Shown here piece by piece: positions 25,038-33,895 of a stretch of DNA of 64,000 nucleotides; position 1 is the first letter of the stretch; the number at the start of each line of letters is the position of its first letter. The notes below the pieces were generated by a model. It was given only the letters and a program-made list of their open reading frames with translations. It had not been told where the DNA came from and did not search any database. The position numbers were made by a program, and so were the translations under genes. This DNA comes from Devosia nitrariae. Lineage in GTDB: Bacteria > Pseudomonadota > Alphaproteobacteria > Rhizobiales > Devosiaceae. The stretch covers positions 226,001-290,000 of the forward strand of contig NZ_BSNS01000007.1 of assembly GCF_030160115.1 (NCBI RefSeq), in the 5' to 3' direction.

Positions 25038-26885
25038 TCACACCGCCTCCGGCTCCACGACAGCAAAACCATGGGCCTTGAGCTCCGAACTGATCCATTT
25101 GCGTGCCGTTGCCAAGCTTTGGCGATAGTCATCGGCTGCAAGAGAAAGAGACTCCGGAGAGGTCGCTCGATCGAGATCTTCCAGCGACCATCCGTCCACC
25201 AATCGCTTGCTGATCGCGTAGCAGGTGGCCTTGCCCACGCGGAACGCCATAGATCGCTGTGCCGCCCTCAGGACGATACTGCGAAGCGCCTCGCCCTCGG
25301 CCTGCCCTGCGAAGTGTACCTCGAGCTCTGCAGTCATCCTGTCGACTGCGGAATAAAGGCCATTGATGAATAGGGTCTGCGCATCCTTGTAGAAGCGGCC
25401 CGCACGCCCCTTTATCTGCTTCTCATCAACGTCCGCGGGATCGTCCAATATCTCGATCATCGGGGCGCGCTCGAGTGCCTGCGCCTCCTTGGAGAGTTTC
25501 GCGCCCTCTGGCGCTTTCCGGACTTTCTTCTCCGTCGCCCTCTGTCCATAGCTCCGTTCGCCGCGAAGGAACCGATCTTCCTCATTGTCGATCGTATCGA
25601 CGTCCGCTGCGCGGGCTTCATCGAGACCGACATCATTATCCTCCGTGCGCTCGGGCGTCTTGAGCGACTTCACGTAGGTTGATGTCGGCAAGCGAAACTC
25701 ATCAAGGAGCTTCTGAAGGTCGTTCTGCAGGTCGTCGAGGTTCTCGTCCCTCGGTGGGTGCGCCTCCCTGATCACGTCCTTTACCCACTCAGGCATCAGT
25801 TCCCGAACCTTCATGGCGTAGTCGTCGGTAGTGATCGAATTGCGCTCCTCGACCGTGGTGAGGGCATCTCGGTACTGGTTCGGAAGCGCCGCGCTGTCCG
25901 GGACGATGATCTCAACCGTAAGGACGGTCGAGCCGAAAGGAATCCCGTAATTGGGAGCGACAGCCGACCATGCTTTCCCGGTTCGCAGGTCGTATCTTTC
26001 ACCTTTGTGAACCAGCGCGCAGAACGTAGTCGACGATGTCGCCGGGTTGTTGAGCGCGCTCATAGAGTGACTGTAACTGGCATGCTTCGGGTCGTGCACG
26101 TACTGTATCTTCACACCCGACTCGGAGCAGGTCACTGTCTCAGCGTTTGGAAGCTGTGGGATAACGTCCTGCAGCGTCTTGAGGGTACGAGTCCTGCCTG
26201 TTTCATCACGCCCGCCGCCTTTTGTCATCGACACGTCCAAAGTGACTTTGACCCCGGGACGAAATTCCGCAAAACGTCGAAAGATCTGCGTCGCAACGTA
26301 GCTGCGGTCGACCCGGATACCTGTGCCGATCGGTTCTGATACGGTGTCATGGTCATCGCCCTCGCCCATAAGAACGACTTCCGTCCAGTCGTAGGTGACA
26401 TCGGCTGTCTGTCGCACCGCCTCGGTGACGTCGAAGACAGACTCATGTCGTCCCTCGACCTCGAAGGCAAATCGAACAAAGGTATCCGCGTCCTCGTCGA
26501 ATCCTATTGTGACCTCATGGACGGCACCATCCTTGCAGGAGCGATACCGTATTCCTGCGGGCGAAACGGTTAAGCCAGATACCTTGGCGCCGATACCGAA
26601 ATTGCCATCGAGCGACAACTGTTTGTTGATCGATGCAGAGATGTTTGTGGCAGTTCGAAGGTCGATCGAATTCATTCCTGGCCCGGTGTTCCAGAATGTC
26701 AGCTTCCGAATGCCTTCGACCAGCGTTGGGTAGATGCGGACCAGTCTCTGCCCTTCTGGTGCCAGTGCCGCACTTTCCTGCGCGTTCATGAAAAACTCGC
26801 GAACAAGTGTGTGTCGCGGTGCCTGTCCAATAAGGCGGTTGATCAAGAATCTGTCGTCTTGAATGGTCAGGCGTTCGAAGCTCAT
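25038..26885 (-). CDS. GHKL-fold ATPase (Hsp90/MutL/MORC-like), defence-type
   Basis: 615 aa. All Bergerat ATP-fold motifs are visible in the first about 105 residues: N-box REFFMNAQES (Glu30, Asn34), motif I WNTGPGM (65-71, Asn in place of the usual Asp) and motif II GNFGIGAK (94-101). The middle resembles a transducer region; residues about 390-480 are charged and low-complexity, and the C-terminus is helical. No histidine-kinase phospho-site is seen. MutL/MORC-like GHKL ATPases of this size occur beside SWI2/SNF2 helicases and restriction-fold nucleases in bacterial defence loci, as here. ATG 26885; the 73-aa gene ends ten bases upstream. Confidence 0.82.
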   Translation of the reverse strand: MSFERLTIQDDRFLINRLIGQAPRHTLVREFFMNAQESAALAPEGQRLVRIYPTLVEGIRKLTFWNTGPGMNSIDLRTATNISASINKQLSLDGNFGIGAKVSGLTVSPAGIRYRSCKDGAVHEVTIGFDEDADTFVRFAFEVEGRHESVFDVTEAVRQTADVTYDWTEVVLMGEGDDHDTVSEPIGTGIRVDRSYVATQIFRRFAEFRPGVKVTLDVSMTKGGGRDETGRTRTLKTLQDVIPQLPNAETVTCSESGVKIQYVHDPKHASYSHSMSALNNPATSSTTFCALVHKGERYDLRTGKAWSAVAPNYGIPFGSTVLTVEIIVPDSAALPNQYRDALTTVEERNSITTDDYAMKVRELMPEWVKDVIREAHPPRDENLDDLQNDLQKLLDEFRLPTSTYVKSLKTPERTEDNDVGLDEARAADVDTIDNEEDRFLRGERSYGQRATEKKVRKAPEGAKLSKEAQALERAPMIEILDDPADVDEKQIKGRAGRFYKDAQTLFINGLYSAVDRMTAELEVHFAGQAEGEALRSIVLRAAQRSMAFRVGKATCYAISKRLVDGWSLEDLDRATSPESLSLAADDYRQSLATARKWISSELKAHGFAVVEPEAV

Positions 26886-26895
26886 CGCAAAGATC

Positions 26896-27117
26896 CTATA
26901 GCTTGAATACGTCCTTCTCGACTGCTGACGTGGATCCGAACTTTCGTTCGAGGTCTGACGCCGCGTCGCGAAGTGCCTTCACGATTTTCCTGACGTCCCC
27001 GTCATCAAATTCGTAGGCTCTCCGGTTCGAGAGATTCCCAATTTTCCGAATGGCATCTAAAGCCGCTTGGGTTCTGCCCTCTGCAAGCTTTATGAATTTC
27101 TCTCTCTTCTCGGACAT
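26896..27117 (-). CDS. Small helical protein in defence-like island
   Basis: 73 aa from ATG 27117. Charged, helical sequence beginning MSEKREKFIKLAEGRTQAAL, with a middle RRAYEFDDGDVRKIVKAL; no recognised domain. The spacing of ten bases to the GHKL gene supports co-translation. A longer frame from 27153 adds MIHTFCECWSPF, not preferred. Could be a partner or inhibitor of the ATPase by position; unproven. Confidence 0.65.
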   Translation of the reverse strand: MSEKREKFIKLAEGRTQAALDAIRKIGNLSNRRAYEFDDGDVRKIVKALRDAASDLERKFGSTSAVEKDVFKL

Positions 27118-27263
27118 AAAAGGACTCCAACATTCGCAGAACGTATGAATCAACGGTGCGGCATGGATGTCAAGATACGGAGAATATCTTGTTGAATTTC
27201 AGTATGAAGTTCGTGCGAAGGAAAGCGCACTTTATCCGATCGAGCTAAGACCGGCGCAGCGTG

Positions 27264-28415
27264 TCACGGTGTCGGATTATTGTCGTGTGACAGTGCGAGA
27301 TAAACGAAGCCGCCCTGGAAGATCTGGCTCGCAACATTACGGATTAGGTCCGCGGCCACCGCTACCCCCCTCAGAGTTAGACATCGGCACCTGTGGCAAG
27401 CTTGACCGGAGTTGATCGCGCAGCCTCCGTCGCCTTGGTGTGGAGTACCCGTTAGCAAAAAGAAGGTGTCACAGCGTTCCCTAAGCGCGTGCGCCAACCT
27501 GAAGCGTAAGGTCTGCCGACCATCTTCGTCGCGCGAAAGGCGGTGAGCCTCATCAAAAATGACGATATCCCACGCGCCAGCAGCCAGCAAAGAACCGAAC
27601 CGCGTCCCGAAGTCCGTGCCGTCGTCGTCAGAGTTTCGAGGTTTGACGAGGTCAAGGGAGGCAATGACGTTGTCATATAATCCCCATTCCTTCGGTCCCT
27701 CTACCTCAAAGTCCCGGCCAAGTATGCGGAAATGCCGATTGAACTTGGACTGCATCTCGGCCTTCCACTGCCGTGTCAGGCCAGAAGGCACGATAACGAG
27801 TATGCGCCGTATGCTTCGTTGACGCTCCAACGCGGCCAAAAGTAGACCCACCTCAATGGTCTTGCCCAGACCGACGTCGTCCGCGATCAGCCAGTTCGTC
27901 TCGCCTGATCCCATGATCCTGTGAACCAGCGTGATCTGATGAGGCAGCGGATCAACATCCAGCCGGTCGAGCGCGCCAGTGGCTTCGTTCCATGTTCTTA
28001 GTGCGTGCGCCATCAGGTTAAGTGCTGTCCGCTCGCCACTGTCGCCAAACCGCTGTTCTCCGCGCAGATACTGGAGCGCTGGATCCATGATGCGGGCTAA
28101 TCGTTCGAACGGGATCCATCGGGTTTGTCCCGACGAGTGAAACTGCACGGCGGCAAGATCGCTGTGACCGATGCTGCGGAGCGCAACCACCGTGCCAATA
28201 CCAAGCGTGCGCCGCGTTGCCGAGAGGGGCACATCCTGCACGATGAAGCCGGGCCTCAGACCACAACTCCATTCTTCTTCGGCGACAAATGCCTCGCCGA
28301 TCTCAGGTCCAAAATTCGCGATGAGTCCGCCGGCCACATGTCTAACAACATGGCCGATACGTTCGTGTTTCGTGCTTCGTATCCAGCTCTCAACGATTGG
28401 GGTCAACCGAGACAA
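27264..28415 (-). pseudogene. SNF2/RapA-type helicase, C-terminally truncated
   Basis: 383 aa open frame from TTG 28415, one base after the previous stop. Residues 150-329 are a SWI2/SNF2-type RecA1 domain: PHQI (Q motif-like), Walker A DDVGLGKT (179-186), DEAH (288-291) and LTGTPHQGD (motif III, 321-329). Homology-like sequence stops exactly there; about 54 unrelated residues and a stop follow, so the whole second RecA lobe (motifs IV-VI) is missing. A full member would be about 900-1100 aa. It probably arose by an internal deletion; alternatively it is a functional N-terminal fragment. Catalytic ATPase remnants are intact. Confidence 0.72.
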
Positions 28416-28416
28416 T

Positions 28417-29334
28417 TTATCTTCTCGCTGCTATCTGAGGGGTCCAAGTCTCTTGGTGGAGGACGCCAATAAGACCCCGATCAAGAGTAATAAGTCCGCC
28501 GGTCCGAGATTGGGGGTTAGAGCAACCGAATGCGGCCCTGAATTTTATCCTGTCGGGGCGGGGTTGATCTTCCGCACCCTCTGGAAGAAGGATAAATGCT
28601 GAGCGGATGCGCAGTTCGATGTAGTCAAGGAACGACCAGTAAGCCGGGTGGCCCGGGCGCAACGCAGCCCAAGCATTGGTCCAGTCATCCTCAATACAAT
28701 CGTACGGATTTCGCATTGCGATTTCCGCCATTCGGACTGCCCTGCGCCAAGGAAGCATCTGTTGAGGGTTGGCGGCGCGGGCGGGTTGGGAGCCTCCGTG
28801 ACGATGAAACGGAAGGTAGGGATCGTCCACAAATGCCAACTTGAAAAGACAACCATCCTGGACGGCTTCCGCATCAACCCCAACTAGGGCAAGATCCGCC
28901 AGAGTTTGGAACGTCGCCTTAGATGGGAAGAGGTCAAAGACCTCAGCAAAGAAAGCCGCAAAGCGTCGACGGCGGCTAGGTTCCGGAACATCCAGCAACT
29001 GCGCTAGCCAACGACCTCGCCTCAGAGCCAGGGACTCTGCGCTCGGAGGCGAAAATACCAGTAGATGCGGATTCTCTGCCCTGTGCTCATCATACCAGGG
29101 CAGCGGGGGGTCAATAGCCCAACTCTCCGCCAAAGGCGGACTTGGTGGGTGGTTATCTTCAGGAAAATCCCACGGGCCGGCGGCCGCTAGCGGCTCGTTT
29201 TGTGGTTGCGTGTTCGCGACAGATGTGAGCGGCGTCCAAAAGTCTGGCGACGCGTCAAAGTTCTGCGTGGAAGTCCCCGCAGGATGCCAGAAGTCCTCTA
29301 GACTTTTGACTGACGCATCCGCCCCCATATCCAC
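28417..29334 (-). CDS. Unknown 305-aa protein heading the island
   Basis: No recognised domain. The N-terminal about 70 residues are Pro-rich and contain two DFW-x-P units (EDFWHPAG, PDFWTPLT). Residues about 100-280 are helical, with LALRRGRWLAQLLDVPEPSR and a late ALRPGHPAYWSFLDYIELRIRS (given in parts: GHPAYWSFLDYIELRI). Its stop is one base before the SNF2 start, so it is first in the operon. Base composition matches the less GC-rich island. Could be a target-recognition or structural subunit; that is guesswork from position. Confidence 0.6.
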   Translation of the reverse strand: MDMGADASVKSLEDFWHPAGTSTQNFDASPDFWTPLTSVANTQPQNEPLAAAGPWDFPEDNHPPSPPLAESWAIDPPLPWYDEHRAENPHLLVFSPPSAESLALRRGRWLAQLLDVPEPSRRRRFAAFFAEVFDLFPSKATFQTLADLALVGVDAEAVQDGCLFKLAFVDDPYLPFHRHGGSQPARAANPQQMLPWRRAVRMAEIAMRNPYDCIEDDWTNAWAALRPGHPAYWSFLDYIELRIRSAFILLPEGAEDQPRPDRIKFRAAFGCSNPQSRTGGLITLDRGLIGVLHQETWTPQIAARR

Positions 29335-29534
29335 CCCCCTCTTAGAAAATCCTCCAATTCCGCGAAGAAGTCCAGAGATCGGGATTCGTTACATGCCGCA
29401 CAAAGTAATCTTGACTATCTAGCGGCCGAAATAATTGGTCGAAATTGAACAATTGAGCACCACAAGGGTCGTGGTCTTCCGGAGGCGCATTTCACCGGCC
29501 TATCATGACGCCGCCATGAGTGCCGCACGTGCCC

Positions 29535-30407
29535 CTACTTCCGTTGGATTGATACCGAAGGGCGCCCCCTTGTGTTCCGCCTCACCCCTGCCCGATACTC
29601 CACCGGCGTCTCCCCCACCACCAGCCTGAAATCCGTAATGAAATGCTGCTGGCTGCTGTACCCCAGCTCATACGCCAGCCCCGCCCAGTCCACCTCCCCC
29701 TCCTCACGCATCCGCTCAGCCGCCGCGAGCAAACGCCGGCGTTTGAGGAACCATTTAAGGCCGACGCCGAGATAATCCTTGAAGAGCTGCTGCAGCCAGC
29801 GTTCGCTGTGTCGGAAGGCGCGGGCAACGCCGGCGACCGTTGCCATCTCCTCGTCGGCCTCGACAGCCGCGATGATATCGTTGACCAGCAGCACGTTGGC
29901 GTCTTCCTTGGGTGATGCGGTGGCGATGAGATCGGCAAGGAGCCCGACCGCTTCCGTTTCGGGGGCGGCGCGGATGGCGTTGCGATACGGCTCGTCATAG
30001 CGCGGGAAGGCGGAGGCGATTGGCATCATCGCGTCTTGCAGGTTCGACATTTCGCCCGGCCAGAAGCAGCGGAAGGCGGCGGGCTTGAAGCGGGCGCCGA
30101 CGATACGGCCGGTGCCCTTGGCCTCATAGATGCGCCGGCCGCGGAAGGTGCCCTGGATGCCGTCGCTCTCCTTCCCAACGAACACATCGACATAGGGCCG
30201 GTGCATCACCTGCGCTGAACGATAGGTGCCCTCCAACCCCTCCCAGCTGATGATCCACAAATGCTCGAGGAAGAACTCCAGCGCCGGCGGCGGCGCGAGG
30301 GTCTGGAAGTTGACGTTGCGATCGAAGCTTGCCGGGTCCAGCCGCCCGCGCGGCTCGTAGGGTTCTGCGGGTTTTTGAAATACGGCGGGCGGGCGCGGCG
30401 TCATCAT
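29535..30407 (-). CDS. AraC-family transcriptional regulator
   Basis: 290 aa from ATG 30407 (GGAG upstream); longer upstream extension is not protein-like. N-terminal DUF6597-type segment (FRGRRIYEAKGTGRIVGARF) and C-terminal AraC double HTH: VAGVARAFRHSERWLQQLFK, LGVGLKWFLKRRRLLAA, ELGYSSQQHFITDFR. The second gene of this type in the window; like the one at 4387 it is next to a VOC gene, here divergent with 35 bp between, so it likely regulates that gene. Confidence 0.87.
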   Translation of the reverse strand: MMTPRPPAVFQKPAEPYEPRGRLDPASFDRNVNFQTLAPPPALEFFLEHLWIISWEGLEGTYRSAQVMHRPYVDVFVGKESDGIQGTFRGRRIYEAKGTGRIVGARFKPAAFRCFWPGEMSNLQDAMMPIASAFPRYDEPYRNAIRAAPETEAVGLLADLIATASPKEDANVLLVNDIIAAVEADEEMATVAGVARAFRHSERWLQQLFKDYLGVGLKWFLKRRRLLAAAERMREEGEVDWAGLAYELGYSSQQHFITDFRLVVGETPVEYRAGVRRNTRGRPSVSIQRK

Positions 30408-30442
30408 GGCTCCATCAACACTCGAAATGATGGAGAATGACA

Positions 30443-30862
30443 ATGACCAACACACATTTCCTGCGCGGTATGGCCACCTCGAACTTCTTTGCCGAAGACC
30501 TCGTCGCGGCACGCGACTGGTACGCCGATCTCTTCGGGGTCGAGGCCTATTACCAGGTGCCGAGCCGCGAGGCGCCGGCCTATGTGGAGTTCCGCATTGG
30601 CGATGATGCCGACGAGTTCGGCATCATCGATGCCCGCTACGCGCCGGGCGGGAGGCAGAAGGGCCCGGGAGGGGCGATCCTCCTCTGGCATGTCGATGAC
30701 ATCGAGGGAACGCTGGCACGGTTGAAGGAGAAGGGTGCGAGGGAGTTTGATCCGGTTACGCCGCGGGGGGATTCAGGGTTCGTGACCGCCTCGGTGGTGG
30801 ATCCGTTCGGCAATGTGCTGGGGGTGATGTACAACCCGCATTTTGTGGAGTTGCATGGGTGA
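30443..30862 (+). CDS. VOC-family protein
   Basis: 139 aa from ATG 30443, seven bases after GGAG (an ATG at 30437 is too close). Opens THFLRGMATSNFFAEDLVAA and ends VVDPFGNVLGVMYNPHF; metal-ligand-like Glu and His are only partly conserved. Control by the divergent AraC regulator is likely. Downstream DNA is repeat-rich. Confidence 0.82.
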   Translation: MTNTHFLRGMATSNFFAEDLVAARDWYADLFGVEAYYQVPSREAPAYVEFRIGDDADEFGIIDARYAPGGRQKGPGGAILLWHVDDIEGTLARLKEKGAREFDPVTPRGDSGFVTASVVDPFGNVLGVMYNPHFVELHG

Positions 30863-30879
30863 GAGAGTGTGAGCAGGAA

Positions 30880-31140
30880 GGCCCCCTCACCCGCCGGCTT
30901 CGCCGTCGACCTCTCCCCGAAGGGGCGAGGTAAAGAGGGTACTGTAGCTGCCACCGCCGCCCCAACAAACTCGGTGTCACCCCGACGGAACTCAGGGGGC
31001 CCAGCCTGAGATAGCGCGCCAGCCGCAAGGTGTTGAAATGGGGCTCGGAATGCGTCGCCAATCGCACTTTCCGTGCCCGGTGATGTGTTTAGGGCTGGGT
31101 CCCGGCCTTCGCCGGGATGACAGCCGGTGGGTGCGGATGA
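30880..31140. repeat. Two intergenic repeats behind a VOC gene
   Basis: 30880-30937 has GGCCCCCTCACCCGCCGGCT and CTCTCCCCGAAGGGGCGAG, a copy of the palindrome at 23410. 30960-31140 is a nearly full copy of the 170-bp element: CAACAAACTCGGTGTCACC..., CAGCCGCAAGGTGTTGAA, ...GGGTCCCGGCC and GGGATGACAGCCGGTGGGTG. Gene-free. Confidence 0.78.
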
Positions 31141-31163
31141 ATGGTGCCCAATCACCCCCGCGG

Positions 31164-32858
31164 CTAAGCCCCCATCCGCGCCAGGCACCGCACCGCGTCC
31201 CGCGGACGCCCCAGCTCCGCATAGCGGTTCGCCGCTTCCTCGAACGCCGCCATGGCGCGCACCGTCAGCTTCTGCGCCCGCCGCTGTACGCCGCGGGCTT
31301 CCCACAGCGCAGCGGCCCAGGGGCCGCCGTGCCACATGCCGGCGATGCGCTCGGCGTCGTTGAGGCGGCGGTCGACCTGCTCGAGCTCGCCCGCTTCGGC
31401 CAGCGCAATGGCCGTCGCGGTGCGCAGCGCCATCGAGCAGGGCTGGCAGGCGCCGCTGGTCATCAGCCGGTCGCCGGCAAGGATCGCCTCGGCCACCTCT
31501 TCGTGCGTTCTTGCCGCGCGCACGGCCAGGGCCTGCATGCGCATGATGAGGTGCGGGGCGAGCCACGAGAGCCGGGCGTCGGTCAGCCCGCGCTCGATCA
31601 GCCGGCCGGCCCTCCAGTTCTGCCCGCGCTCGAGCGCGATCTCGGCCAGACGCTCGACCGCCAGCACGCGCCCGGAAACCGCATCGGCCTCGCGCAGCTT
31701 CTCTTCGGCTTGCGTCAGCAACTGCTCGGCCGAGTCGAGCTCGCCCGAGAACAGCGCTGCTTCGCCGAGCAGCAGGCAGGCGAGCCCCTCGCCCGCGCGC
31801 GATTGCGCCTTGGCGGCAACGGTGCGCAGCTCCGCGGCGAGCGCGGCCACCTCGCTGTGCCCGGATGCACTGCAGAGGCAAAATTCGGAGAGGCAGAGGT
31901 GCCCATCGAAGACATGGCGGATGAAGGCGGGGCGCGCCTCGACCCATTCGATGAATTCGGAACGGAAAAGCGCCGGCCAGCGGTTCTGCATGTTGGCGGC
32001 AAGGCCGATAAGCGCGCTGGCCTCGCCGACCTCGCGCCCGAGATCGGCGCCGATGGCGAGGTCCCGCGTTTCCCGCGCGATCCGGCTGGCCTCGTCGAAA
32101 TCGGCGCTTTGCAGGGAAACAAGCCCCCAGGCGAGCGCGGCGCGGATGCGCTCGGAGGGGCTGACGGGGTCCGCCGAAAGCACCAGTGCCCGCTCGTAGA
32201 GCGCGATGGTTGCCGCGCTCGGGCCGACGCCCAGCTCGGCATGGAGGCTGTCGCGCAGCTGGTTGAACTGGCGGATGGCCTCGCCGCGGTTTCCCGCATC
32301 GAGCGCCGCCTGCATCAGGGCGCGCTGCGCCTCCTCGTCGGTCGGGTCGAGCGCGATGAGGCGCTGCCACATTCGGCCGGCGCGCGGGAGCTCGAGATAG
32401 CGGCGCTTCAGGTGCTCTCGCGGCGCCTCGAGCCAGTCGACATAGATGTCGTCGGGTAAAAGCTCGCCGCCATAGAGGTCGGCGGCGCGTTCAAGGGCGG
32501 GGCCATCGCCGGCCTTGAGCGCTGCCTTGGCAGTCTCCTCGAACAGCTGCGCATCGACGGTCAGCTCCGCCTGCGGGGCCAGGCAGACGACGTCGCCGAC
32601 AACCTCGATGATCTCATGAACGCCGAGCGCGCGGCGGGCAAAGTGCAGGGCCTTCCTGAGGTTCGCGCCCGCTGCCTCGCTGTCGAGTTCGGGCCAGAAC
32701 AGGTCCATCACCTGCTCGCGATGCAGCCGGTTGCCCGGCGAAACGGCCAGTAGCTTGACCAGCGCGGCGGCGCGGTTGCGCGGCCAATCGGTGGCGGCAA
32801 GGGCCTGATCGTCGATGCGGACGCTGAAGCGCCCGAGCAGTTGGATGAAGACGCGCAT
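31164..32858 (-). CDS. BTAD-domain transcriptional activator (SARP-like)
   Basis: 564 aa. N-terminal OmpR-like winged helix (FSVRIDDQALAATDWPRNRA, PGNRLHREQVMDLFWPELD) followed by the BTAD helical domain to about residue 235 (EAIRQFNQLRDSLHAELGVG), then tetratricopeptide-like helical repeats to the end. No NB-ARC/STAND ATPase motif and no signal peptide. Length is typical for alphaproteobacterial BTAD regulators without AAA domains. Divergent from the peroxiredoxin gene, 286 bp away, which with the SQR-like gene may be its regulon; position-based inference. Confidence 0.84.
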   Translation of the reverse strand: MRVFIQLLGRFSVRIDDQALAATDWPRNRAAALVKLLAVSPGNRLHREQVMDLFWPELDSEAAGANLRKALHFARRALGVHEIIEVVGDVVCLAPQAELTVDAQLFEETAKAALKAGDGPALERAADLYGGELLPDDIYVDWLEAPREHLKRRYLELPRAGRMWQRLIALDPTDEEAQRALMQAALDAGNRGEAIRQFNQLRDSLHAELGVGPSAATIALYERALVLSADPVSPSERIRAALAWGLVSLQSADFDEASRIARETRDLAIGADLGREVGEASALIGLAANMQNRWPALFRSEFIEWVEARPAFIRHVFDGHLCLSEFCLCSASGHSEVAALAAELRTVAAKAQSRAGEGLACLLLGEAALFSGELDSAEQLLTQAEEKLREADAVSGRVLAVERLAEIALERGQNWRAGRLIERGLTDARLSWLAPHLIMRMQALAVRAARTHEEVAEAILAGDRLMTSGACQPCSMALRTATAIALAEAGELEQVDRRLNDAERIAGMWHGGPWAAALWEARGVQRRAQKLTVRAMAAFEEAANRYAELGRPRDAVRCLARMGA

Positions 32859-33144
32859 GAGGAGGCACCACGCAGATGGATCAGCGCTTTTTTTGGTTCG
32901 AAGAAGCGTGGACCACTGAAGAAACTAAAGCAGGATGCGAAAGTCAGAACCAGTTTTCGCGAGAAATCCCGCGACGAAAAAAGAAGCGCGTGATTTGATA
33001 CAAACAAGTCGCAGCGCGATAGTCTCCATTTCCCGCCCAGCCAGCATGCCGTCGCGGGCTCGCGGCCGTCAGGGAACGCTGGAGGAACATAATTTTCCTA
33101 ATGTGCCCCGGCAACCGAATTTCCAACCGCAGGAGGAACTTGAA
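32859..33144 (+). other. Intergenic region upstream of peroxiredoxin gene
   Basis: 286 bp between the divergent BTAD and peroxiredoxin genes. A reading frame from 32935 runs into the peroxiredoxin but has no protein-like content. AT-rich patches at 32890-33010 are the likely promoter area for both genes; no clear -35/-10 pair was assigned. Confidence 0.5.
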
Positions 33145-33810
33145 GTGACGCTCAACATCAACACGATGGCGCCTGATTTCACCGCCGAGACCACCATGGG
33201 ACAGATCTCGTTCCACGAATGGCTCGGCAATGACTGGGGCATCATCTTCTCCCACCCCAAGGATTTCACCCCGGTCTGCACCACCGAGCTTGGCGTGATG
33301 GCACGCCTCAAACCCGAGTTCGACAAGCGCGGCGTCAAGGTCATCGGGCTTTCGGTCGATCCGGTCGACAAGCACGAGGGCTGGGCCCGCGATATCGCCG
33401 AGACACAGGGCACCGCGCCCAACTTCCCGATGATCGGCGATCCGACGCTTGCCATCAGCAAGCTCTACGACATGCTGCCGGCCGAGGCCGGCGAGAGCTC
33501 CGAAGGGCGTACCGCCGCCGACAACCAGACGGTGCGCAACGTCTACGTCATCGGGCCGGACAAGAAGATCAAGCTGGTGATCTCTTACCCGATGACCACC
33601 GGGCGCAATTTCGACGAGCTCATCCGGGTGATCGACTCGCTGCAGCTGACGTCCAAGCACCGGCTCGCCACCCCGGCCAACTGGAAACAGGGCGACGATG
33701 TCATCATTGCCGGGTCCGTCTCCAACGACGAAGCCAAGACGCTTTATCCGCAGGGCTGGAAGGAGCCCAAGCCCTATATCCGCATCGTCCCGCAGCCGGT
33801 CATCACCTGA
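33145..33810 (+). CDS. 1-Cys peroxiredoxin (Prx6 family)
   Basis: 221 aa from GTG 33145, with GGAGG eight bases upstream. Thioredoxin-fold peroxidase: FSHPKDFTPVCTTELG holds the peroxidatic Cys45 and the conserved Thr42/Pro43; Arg in GRTAADNQTVRNVY completes the site. Cys45 is the only cysteine in the protein, so it is a true 1-Cys enzyme that needs an external reductant. It reduces H2O2 or organic peroxides in the cytoplasm. An SQR-like flavoprotein follows 85 bases later. Confidence 0.93.
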   Translation: MTLNINTMAPDFTAETTMGQISFHEWLGNDWGIIFSHPKDFTPVCTTELGVMARLKPEFDKRGVKVIGLSVDPVDKHEGWARDIAETQGTAPNFPMIGDPTLAISKLYDMLPAEAGESSEGRTAADNQTVRNVYVIGPDKKIKLVISYPMTTGRNFDELIRVIDSLQLTSKHRLATPANWKQGDDVIIAGSVSNDEAKTLYPQGWKEPKPYIRIVPQPVIT

Positions 33811-33826
33811 CATCGCAATCGGGTGG

Positions 33827-33843
33827 GGGCGGCCATGCCGCCC
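33827..33843. terminator. Hairpin between peroxiredoxin and flavoprotein genes
   Basis: A perfect 7-bp stem GGGCGGC/GCCGCCC with loop CAT. No T-run, so partial termination or transcript processing rather than strong termination is likely. Confidence 0.3.
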
Positions 33844-33895
33844 TCGCCCGCGCCATACCTGCTTTTCGGCACACATCCATTTTGGGGGATTTCAG

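Noticed and set aside
24950..25141. 63-aa minus-strand frame between GHKL and DUF3883 genes
   Set aside because: Mostly overlaps the GHKL C-terminus out of frame, no RBS, composition not protein-like.
27167..27415. 82-aa plus-strand frame behind the truncated helicase
   Set aside because: No RBS, overlaps the helicase tail antisense, no family; not counted as a gene although the first half has balanced composition.
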